DNA of 64,000 nt, from NCBI RefSeq assembly GCF_000340215.1, contig NW_006921533.1, positions 3,522,273 to 3,586,272 on the forward strand, written 5' to 3'. The position numbers and the translations under genes were made by a program. Numbering within the stretch: position 1 is the first letter of the stretch; every line of letters begins with the position of its first letter. This stretch comes from Pseudocercospora fijiensis CIRAD86. Lineage: Eukaryota > Ascomycota > Dothideomycetes > Mycosphaerellales > Mycosphaerellaceae. The notes under the pieces were generated by a model, which saw nothing but the letters and a program-made list of their open reading frames with translations, did not search any database and was not told the DNA's origin. Positions 56,301-64,000 of the stretch are shown one piece after another.

Positions 56301-57209
56301 GCGGAAGAGGTCGAAGTTATCTAGCTAGTAGTAGTCCGAGTAATTCTCGCGACTTATACGCTAAACTCGATACGCGATAATCTCTTACTCGCTAGTAGTC
56401 TCATCTTCGCTATATATAGTATAGACCTTTATAGAAACAGGATAACCCTATACGCGCTTAATCTTCTTATTAAACGGCCGTAAACTACGCCCTTTAGTCT
56501 TATCCGACTTCTAATATAGTTGCTTACGAAAGCGGTATATATAACGCGTTGTTTCTAACCTACTCTTCTCGACGTAGTCTATATTCTTTATCTATATATT
56601 ATTAATATATAGTAATAGCGTATACTATTGTTTTACCGGCACTTTAAACGAGTCGTCGAAGCCGTAAAGAATAGCTCGTTCGCGCTATTAGCGTAGATTA
56701 TCGATATACGGTAAGGACGCGTAGTACGACTCGAGCTTTACTAGAACTCGAGACTTACGAGGGCGGCGGTAGTTTAAGGAATCTAACGCGTTTTTATTAC
56801 TAGAATCGACCGAATCGTCCCCTTTTTCCTCCTCTATCGATAAGTTAGCGATTCTAACCGCGCTATCGTCGCAATCTATACTAAGCGCGAAGTTACCCTA
56901 AGCCTACGACGCGAGTATATCGCTATCCCTAGTACCTCCGAGGTAATTAGTAATTAATATAGTATTAGAAGAGATTAAAGGCATAATTAAGTAATAACGC
57001 GTTATTAGAAGAGATAGAAACGATAGCGGAATACTTACTAGAAGGGCGATAGCGAGGTAGAAAACAATAGCCTAAACAAAGCGGTACGCGTAGACGCGCC
57101 GGAGCGGAAGCGTATATAATCTTCGCCGACCGCCGCTCTTCACGGTCTACGGCCCTGGTCTACGGTGGGTCAGGCGCTCGGACGCTGATATGGGACTTTA
57201 AATGGGGCC
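53349..57209 (-). mobile_element. MULE-type DNA transposon, copy 2 (3,861 bp, inverted)
   Basis: Same element as 45449-49309 but reversed, with identical length. Ends are GGGCCCATTTAAAG (left) and the inverse of GGCCCCATTTAAAG (right). In the stretches I compared, differences from copy 1 are transitions only, with no indel. Several are CpA in copy 2 where copy 1 has TpA (for example GACCCACC versus GACCTACC near the 5' end), so the two copies were mutated partly independently by RIP. It interrupts exon 1 of the MetE-like gene. Confidence 0.92.
53920..56980 (-). pseudogene. RIP-killed MULE transposase, copy 2
   Basis: Minus-strand counterpart of 45680-48740. The catalytic block FIDATYKTN and the DDSAAERRVVR block are both recognisable near 55495-55520 and 55300-55335. 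Many TAG codons are shared with copy 1. It cannot encode a full transposase. Confidence 0.8.
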
Positions 57210-57217
57210 CGCTATGC
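57210..57217. repeat. Target-site duplication, right, MULE copy 2 (CGCTATGC)
   Basis: Exact repeat of 53341-53348. The host reading frame resumes at 57218. Confidence 0.92.
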
Positions 57218-58621
57218 TGTAGCTGATGGATCTAAGAGGCCTGAGGATTTGGTCCCAGTGGAGCAGAAGGCCATCAATGATGTCGTCAAGCTCCAGCAGG
57301 ATTGCGGCATTCACAGCATTACCAATGGCGAGTACTCGCGGCATCAGTTCTGGGGAACGTTCATGGAGACCCTCAATGGCATGGAGGAGATCAACTTGAG
57401 AGAAGGCGGCTACGATCAATCCATCTTCCGCATGTACGCCCCGGATGTCAAGTCCTTTCTGCATGCGAAGACCATTCCAAACCAAGTCACCGTGGCCACT
57501 GGAAAACTGTCGCATACGGGAAAGTCGACCTTCTTGCCTGAGTTGAAGTATCTTCAGAGCATTCTGCCAAAAGAGGACCATTACAAGATCAAGCTCACTT
57601 TGACCAGTCCTTCGTGGTATCACTTCCGATATGGTCCCAAGAAGGCTTACACCAAGGGAACATACAACAATGATGACGAGTACTTTGCCGATCTTGCGCG
57701 AGCTTATCAAACCGAGCTCAAGATTCTGTATGATGCTGGCTTGAGGAATGCTCAAGTCGATGACCCGAATCTTGCGTACTTTTGCTCGGAAGCCATGTTG
57801 AAGGGCTGGGAGGAGGATCCGGAGAACTTCCAGACTGCGGACGAGCAGCTTGATGCTTATATCAAGTTCTACAACGTAAGTTTTTCCTAACCAGTCATCA
57901 ACTGTTCACCCTTTTTCGACAAGCACTGATTTCTGTGTGCAACTTCCAGGCATGCTTCCAGCGACCGGCAGACTTTCACCTCGGCATCCATCTCTGCCGT
58001 GGCAACTACCTAGGATCCAAGCACTTCTCCGAGGGTGCATACGACGCCATTGCTCGGAAACTGTTCAACGATCTCGATGTGACTACATACTACTTGGAAT
58101 ACGACACACCGAGAGCAGGAGGTTTCGAGCCACTCAAGTACTTGCCCAAGAACAAGAATGTCGTGGTGGGCGTCGTGACCTCCAAATTCCCGGAGCTGGA
58201 AGAGCAAAAGGAAATGGTCGACCGAGTCTACAAAGCTGCCGACTACATCGCCGAAGGATCGGGACAGACTCGGGACCAAGCTCTCAATCAATTGAGTGTC
58301 TCGCCCCAGTGTGGATTTGCTAGCCATGCCGAGGGCAATTCTTTGGGTTACGAGGATATGAGGAAGAAGCTGCAGTTGGTGAGGAGGATTGCTGACGAGG
58401 TCTGGCCTGGTCAGCCATAGACTCGTTTTTTGAAATTTTGGGATGGCGTTTGGTGCATACTACAGGCTTCAACAGCACCTGGACTATGATACCCATCTTC
58501 AACCGGTTGTATAGTGCCAATGAAAAAGTTTGACTGAATCATTCTCTACAAAGCTGCTAACATTCCCGATGTATTGTGGCATCCAAGGTACTCGAACCGC
58601 TGCTGCTCAGGTTTGAGCACC

Positions 58622-58912
58622 TCATATGACCTCGTGGAATAATCGCAATGACACATTATGTTGAAGCTCGGCAGCATAGTCGAGGAATCCACCAAAGATA
58701 TTCAAATGAGTCTTGTGCTGCTTGCTCCAACCCTCCGACGATTTGAGGTCGTCGAAGTATGAGAGACCGAACGTGCGCTCCGTGATTTCACCTGGGGTTG
58801 TTTTGTGCATGCAATCCATGAAGCGATTTGAGATGCAGCCCACCTCTTCTCCTTCGTCTCGGAGGAAGTCCATTCCTCGTACAAGGACAGGCTTTGGTGG
58901 CTCAAAACCTTA
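58622..58912 (-). pseudogene. C-terminal relic of a haem-containing aldoxime dehydratase
   Basis: A short minus-strand frame reads PVLVRGMDFLRDEGEEVGC, then SNRFMD, TERTFGLSYFDDLK, KTHLNIFGGF and finally RLFHEVI before a stop. This order matches the C-terminal ~90 residues of phenylacetaldoxime dehydratase-type enzymes, which convert aldoximes to nitriles. The family is about 350 aa, so the N-terminal three quarters are missing: an in-frame TAA lies just upstream and no further homologous block was seen to 59100. The natural C-terminus is kept. It is probably what remains after a deletion or rearrangement, next to the transposon-broken MetE-like gene. Confidence 0.65.
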
Positions 58913-59323
58913 CCGCAATCCTATGCGACCCGACAACAATGCAAAGGACGCAGAGCAAAAAGAGATCGCGGTCGATGCCTCAGAGTTTCATATTGAAGGA
59001 GGTTATAAGCCGTTGCTTGGTCGGGCGAAGTCGCTGAGGAAGAAGCCGGCTCCGCACCCATTGCTACAGCGTCTGAGCACTTCGGAGTGAAAGAGCGCTA
59101 ATGCATTCCAGGGTGTCGCAACCCTTGCTTAGCGGCACCGCCTTCTATACAAGGTATAGTGAGAGCCGGTGTTAGAAGCCAATCAGCTCGATTATTAGGA
59201 ACGTCAGTCTTCTAGCTGAAGGTGGTGACGATTGGGGTTAAGAAGGAGGGTGTTGTAGAAGCCGTGTAGAAGGCAGATTGAAGACTGAATATGGACAACT
59301 GTAGACAACCAAGTGAGCGCTAT
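58913..59323. other. Short intergenic region
   Basis: A plus-strand frame (to 59090) crosses the aldoxime dehydratase relic in antisense but has no recognised family. GTTGTAGAAGCCGTGTAGAA and TAGAAGGCAG near 59250 are simple repeats. Nothing else was seen. Confidence 0.4.
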
Positions 59324-61378
59324 CTACCACTGTGTTTGACCGCCATCGGCGTCAATCACTGCTTGACAACGAGCCGGCATACTGTTGACCCATTCTTGGA
59401 CCAATTCCATGCTTATCTTGTGGTATTCTTCGACAATTGCTAGCTGAAGGGCACGGCCAGTAGGCCTGTCTCTGCGGCGCTCAATCGCTTGCTTGATCGC
59501 TTGCCATAGGTTCTCAATTGGGTTCAAATCAGGTGATGAAGGTGGCCAGTTGTCCATAACAATGATGCGGCGAGCTCTTAGCTGGTTGATTGTGTATTCA
59601 GCCTTATGTGCAGGCGCCGAGTCTTGCTGGAAGAGTGCTGTTCTCAAGTGCAAGGCAGGCTCAAAATCGAGAGGGTGTTGTTGGTTAGCAATAAGGCCAT
59701 TCATGCGACTAATCTCGTCTTGAACGATTGGCAAGACCTTCTGACAATAAGACTCTTTGTTAATATTGCCCCATGTCTTATCCCATAGCAGGAGTGGTCC
59801 TTTGCCGCCAATGCCACTAATACAGGCCCATATCATCTAGTGTGGAAGGCGTTGGAAACGAGGCCTCGAACAGCAGTCTTGGTTGCGCTCACCAACCCTT
59901 CGAGTAACAAAGAGCCTCTCGTGTGATCCATTGCGGACAGCACACTCGTCGCTCCATAGAACGTTGGCCCAGTCTTCTTTAGTAAAGTGTTGGTGGAATT
60001 GAGCCTATTCGAGGCGTAGGCGTCGAATTCGGTCGTTATGGAAGGGTCGAGGGCGTGCAACGCAGCGACGGTATCCATGCCTTCTACAGATACGAGAGAT
60101 AGTTGAAGGACTGCAAGTCAAGCTAAGCGAGTCTCTGACTTCCTGATAAGTCATACGACGAGTTGTAGTATTCTGAGTGATGTAATTAACGATGAGGCGC
60201 TCTTGGTTGTCTGTATAGAGCCTGCGGCCGCGTCGTCGAGTAGGTGCGTATGCGAGGACAATCTCTCGAGGAAGGGGGCGCGAATAGTCGAAATCGTCGA
60301 ACTCGACACGGTGGGCTCGGCAGCGCCTAGGGGTGAACGGCTCATGAACAATGCGATGAATGGTCGACAATGCCCTTCGAGACCACTCTGAGATGTAAAT
60401 AAGCGGCCATTTGGCTATTCGGTGCAGTTGTTTGATGGTGGTGCGTAGTTTGTATGGAAGCACGGCTCGGCGATAGACCTGCTGTTCGGTGGTTTGCTGG
60501 GTCGCGATTTCGTACGTTGGCAATGGCCCTGGCGGTCCAAAAAGAAGGGAATTAAGGCTCGGTAGAGTTAACTGACCAGAAGGACGATTTGCAAGTGGTG
60601 TAGCAGGCAGTGTCGGGTGCAATAAATCAGTGTGTTGTATCGATGGAAATGGCTGATTACTTTGGAAGGAGGTGTTGGAAGAAGCTGGCGCCCCGCCTTC
60701 GGAGCTTTGATTCCGATCCAATAGGAATCGCCGGGTGCGCGGGCTGATCCGTACCGAGGTTGAGTCATCATCTGAAGATTGATCTTCTTGTTCAGTCAAG
60801 TCGAGAACCTTAACCTGTGGACGACGTATTTGGCTTAGAAGGTGCTGCTCATGCTCGCGCTGCTCTCGAAGTTGCAGCTCCGACTCATCATATTCCGGCG
60901 GACGGTCGTAAACAGGTGGTGGAACAGATGGCGTACGATCACGCTGGTGGACGTGGAATCGATGGTTTAGAGGGTTGTTGAACTGAGGAACGTGAGGGCG
61001 ACGAGATTGCGATAGCGACGACGACAACTGCGACAGAGCCGGCCTCAACAGTGGACTTCCAGACCGATAAGGCAATGGAGCTGGATCGAATGCCGGTATT
61101 GAATTGAGTAAACGGATTGAGGGCATAACTGATGCTGAAGGTGTTGGACTTCTATTAGCAACGTCGGAAAGCAGGCGCAACTACGCTCTGTCTTCCTCAC
61201 CTTGTTCGAGGGCTTCAAGCAGAGCTGGACGGCGCCAGTCTGGTGGACGGTATACCTCTGGAAGATTGGCATATCGTTGATCGCGAAGAGCCGGCGCACC
61301 ACGAGTGCGAATGGCGCTAGAACAGCCTCTAGTGCGGCCATACTGCGCGTGCCACTCGTCGGTGTGAGTACACGGCAT
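59324..61378 (-). pseudogene. Tc1-like transposase with three in-frame TAG codons
   Basis: One reading frame of 685 codons runs from the ATG at 61378 to 59324 and is broken only by TAG at 61181, 60005 and 59837. Residues 1-300 are an unusual Ser/Pro/Arg-rich extension with an acidic block (LTEQEDQSSDDDS). A helix-turn-helix follows (YQEVRDSLSL...STISRICRRHGY). The DDE catalytic domain has the first Asp in LWSDECAV, the second in FQQDSAPAHKA, and the Glu in SPDLNPIENLW, about 35 residues later. All three catalytic residues are intact. The TAGs fit CAG or TGG changed by RIP-type transitions, so this is a recently and lightly mutated copy. Terminal repeats were not convincingly found. Confidence 0.85.
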
Positions 61379-62207
61379 TGTAGAGGAACGAGAGAGAAGC
61401 TGACTATTCAGTAGGGGAGTCTACACATACAAACACCACCGAATACACCCATTTATCGCCGACCGCTCCTCCGCGCCTCCTCTGCAATCACACACTCGAA
61501 TACCATTGATCCAGCATGGACCCACTCCTAATCACACAATGACCTTCAGCTCACTTCCAAATCACTCCTTCTTCCTTTCTTCAACATTGCAAAAGGCTCA
61601 TAAAATGATATATCATTGAATCTACTGAAAGATGGTCTCTTTATACCCTGGATAGTGCCTACACGTGATTTCTAAGCCCTCCAGTCGGAGGAATTGATAG
61701 CCAAGCCTTCCCATGGGCACCATGCTTAGCCGCGGCGCTAACACCTCGATTTGGTGTAGAACACTGCAATTAGCGGTGCCGGAAGTGCCTATATTATGCA
61801 CCTTCCAGGGCTCCGGACGCTAACTTTCACTCCGATGTGCTCAGACGCTGTAGCTGTGAGGGCAAAGTCTATGCGAGCTGCCCCTGGTAGACGAAATGCA
61901 GACCGATCTGACGACTCTCTTTCTGCCATCTATACCCACCGAGAGACCACAACATCGCTTTCGGGAAAAGCTGCACTCATGAAATACCTCGAGTTCGCCG
62001 GAACACCGCCTCGAGGCACCAGGAGCATGCTCGAGACGAGGCTCGCCTAAAGTGCCCGAGCTCGCTTGCGGGGTCGTGCGCATTCGTGGGAAAGGCTGCG
62101 GTTGTGCCTTATATCAGCATCGCCACTGTTTGCCCAAGGTTTTGCTAAGAACAGCCTCGTTCTCTACATGTCAAGTCGAATTTGATATCACTTCACGAGC
62201 AACCAAG
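61379..62207. other. Region between the Tc1-like relic and the oxidoreductase
   Basis: About 830 bp without a supported gene. TTAGCGGTGCCGG near 61772 partly resembles the inverse of sequence at 59133-59146 (GCGGCACCGCC), a weak candidate for element ends. The last part is the promoter of the oxidoreductase. Confidence 0.4.
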
Positions 62208-63703
62208 ATGACCAGCCTCTCCACTAAGCTCGCTGAGCGCGAAGCTCAAGGGACACCAATTCAAGTCGGATTGATCGGGGCCGGAAAATTTGGTTCGATG
62301 TTGTAAGTGTGAGAGCAATGTAGCCAGGCTATATTCCGCTAAGGATGATATCAAAGTATATCTCAATCCCATCGTACTCCAGGCATGCGGCTAGCTGCAA
62401 TTGCGGATCTCTCGGCAGAGCGAGCAGTCGCAGCTTTGGAACGGACTGGTTATCCAAAAGAACGATATGATGCAACGGCATCGATATCGATAGAAGAAGG
62501 TATCAAATCTGGAAAAGTTGCCATCACCCAAGACTCAGCGGCCATGATTGCATCGCCTGGCATCGATGTGGTTCTTGAGATTACGGGCAGTCCAGCTGCT
62601 GGAATCCGGCATGCCCTGCTCTGCTGCGAGCATAAGAAGCATATCGTCATGATCAATGTTGAGGCTGATGTGCTCGCCGGTCCGTTGCTAGCACAGAAAG
62701 CGCGCGAGGCAGGCATCATTTACTCCATGGCGTATGGCGACCAGCCCGCTCTCATCGCCGAGCTCGTAGACTGGGCACGCACTGCAGGCTTCGATGTAGT
62801 CTGCGCCGGTAAGGGTACGAAACATCTTCCAGAATATCATTGTTCTACTCCGGATACAATTTGGAATCACTATGGTCTTAGCCCAGAGCAGACCAAAGAC
62901 ATGAATCCGCAAATGTTCAACTCTTTCTTAGATGGCACCAAATCAGCGTTGGAAATGGCTGCCGTAGCAAACGGATGCGAGCTGACTCCGCCGGATAATG
63001 GTCTCCTGTTTCCACCATGCGGACGGCATGATTTGCCTCGATCCCTCAGGCCGAAGTCGGATGGTGGCCTATTGGACAAGAAAGGCACTGTAGAAGTGGT
63101 ATCCTGCCTGGAGCTTGATGGGCGACCTGTTTTCAATGATTTGCGCTGGGGTGTTTACGTGGTAATAGAGGCACCCGGAGACTATCAGAAAGATTGCTTT
63201 AAGCAATACGGCCTAGAGACTGATAGCACTGGCAAGGTAAGCATCTCGGGCACTCTTAAGCAGCCTGGACTGATGAAGACAAGTATGCCGCCCAATTCAA
63301 GCCCTACCATCTCATCGGACTAGAGCTTGGTGTCTCGATAGCTACAATCATGTGCCGCGGTGAGCCGACTGGTCAGACAAAGACATGGGCGGGCGATGTT
63401 GTTGCAACGGCGAAACGTGATCTCAAAGCAGGCGAGAAGCTTGACGGCGAAGGTGGATTCATGGTCTATGGCAAGTTGATGCCAGCACATGCATCTATGG
63501 CCATCGAAGGTCTCCCAATCGGCTTAGCCCATGGAATAACTCTGAAGCGTGACATAAAACAAGGCCAAGGCCTGAGCTGGAACGATGTGGAGTACAGCGA
63601 AAAGAATCAGGCGGTCGCCGTGAGACGTGAGATGGAAGCACTCTACAGGAAAGAATTCGAGGCCAAGAAGAGCACAGCTATCGGCATTAACGGATCCCAT
63701 TGA
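62208..63703 (+). CDS. NAD(P)-dependent oxidoreductase with C-terminal SAF domain
   Basis: Three exons: 62208-62302, 62357-63236 and 63284-63703, with introns of 54 nt (GTAAGT...CAAAG) and 47 nt (GTAAGC...ACAAG), giving 464 aa. Splicing yields the continuous Rossmann start VGLIGAGKFGSMFISQSHR and then TPGMRLAAIADLS, which no single frame contains. The dinucleotide loop is GAGKFG (about 24-29). A homoserine-dehydrogenase-like middle has LEITGSPAAGIRHAL and VMINVEADVLAGP. The C-terminal third is a SAF domain (VVATAKRDLKAGEKLDGEGG). This architecture is common in bacteria and scattered in fungi and is linked to sugar-acid or polyol breakdown, but the substrate is unknown. The gene is intact despite its transposon-rich surroundings. 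Confidence 0.87.
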
Positions 63704-64000
63704 CTGTTATACATGTAAGAAGTGAAAAGCTTGACGTGGAATATGGAGGATGCAAATCCTGTCACCCTCATTGCACTCCTCAAGCTCACGAATTCCAGAC
63801 GATAGGTGTGAATGACTCCCCAGATGCGCGTCAACAATGTTTCAAAGGCATACTTTGGAAGACATCCTTGACCTCAAGATCTTGAGTTGTACATATAAAT
63901 GCCGACGCAGCGGCTGCTACTTTCGTCACAATGCGCTGACATAGCTCCAGCACAGAGAGGAATTTAAATGGTAGTGTACATGTAGGCAAAAGAGCCTTGG
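63704..64000. other. Right edge, 3' flank of the oxidoreductase
   Basis: About 300 bp with only short frames and no recognised feature. Confidence 0.5.

Larger units (their letters stand above)
53254..58420 (+). pseudogene. MetE-like (UROD/MetE-fold) gene disrupted by a transposon
   Basis: A cobalamin-independent methionine-synthase-like protein. Host parts are 53254-53348, 57218-57875 and 57950-58420; the last two are joined by a 74-nt intron (GTAAGT...TCCAG). The 3,861-bp MULE copy plus its 8-bp duplication lies inside exon 1, after codon 31. Leaving out the insertion, the parts sum to exactly 408 codons with no stop, so 407 aa would be encoded. Zinc-site residues of the MetE fold are present: HLCRGN (His, Cys), EYDTPRAG (Glu) and QCGFA (Cys). 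The protein is about half the size of true MetE, as in the fungal MetE-like group; the acceptor substrate is unknown. Apart from the insertion, the gene shows no decay. Confidence 0.88.

Noticed and set aside
58713..59090. 125-codon plus-strand open frame
   Set aside because: It runs antisense through the aldoxime dehydratase relic and has no recognised homology.
61760..61790. Terminal repeat of the Tc1-like element paired with 59133-59146
   Set aside because: Only about 8-9 bp match in inverted orientation and no TA duplication is clear. Too weak to call.

Overview
The window is chromosomal DNA of a filamentous ascomycete. The introns are short (mostly 46-180 nt) with GT..AG borders, and the genes are fungal housekeeping genes such as CAP, Rad5-type SNF2, RSC8/SWI3, ubiquitin-L40, TRM3, mitochondrial EF-Tu and 3-hydroxyisobutyryl-CoA hydrolase. 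The repeats are depleted of CpA/TpG and full of TAG codons while CpG is kept, which is the mark of RIP (repeat-induced point mutation). Gene content and the RIP style suggest a Dothideomycete (Mycosphaerella/Cercospora-like), but that placement is inference.

Layout. (1) 1-12.6 kb is a gene island: a secreted M43 metalloprotease (-), a RING-H2 E3 ligase (-), adenylyl cyclase-associated protein CAP (-), a MAK32-like PfkB kinase (+), and a membrane-anchored protein with two UIM-like motifs and a SUMO-interaction-like motif (-). (2) 12.75-25.53 kb is one RIP-killed element of about 12.8 kb. It has imperfect terminal inverted repeats, two convergent dead genes (an unknown large protein on + and a RecQ-like helicase on -), and a core of many different tandem repeats. 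(3) 26.4-44.7 kb is a dense, un-RIPed gene island: GFA-type zinc protein, SNF2/RING translocase, RSC8/SWI3-like SWIRM-SANT subunit, ubiquitin-L40 fusion, palmitoyl-protein thioesterase, TRM3-like 2'-O-methyltransferase, mitochondrial EF-Tu, and HIBCH-like hydrolase. (4) 45.4-64 kb is mosaic. Two 3,861-bp copies of one MULE-type DNA transposon lie in opposite orientation, each with a perfect 8-bp target-site duplication, and bracket a 1,006-aa coiled-coil gene. The second copy sits inside exon 1 of a MetE-like gene that is otherwise intact. A C-terminal relic of an aldoxime dehydratase, a Tc1-like transposase with three in-frame TAG codons, and an intact SAF-domain NAD(P)-dependent oxidoreductase follow.

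Genes working together. Three neighbours (SNF2/RING, RSC8-like, ubiquitin-L40) belong to chromatin and ubiquitin biology. The EF-Tu and HIBCH-like genes, both probably mitochondrial, share a divergent promoter. The right-hand part looks like an accessory metabolic segment being eroded by transposons. Exon structures were worked out by eye from splice signals, reading frame and family similarity.
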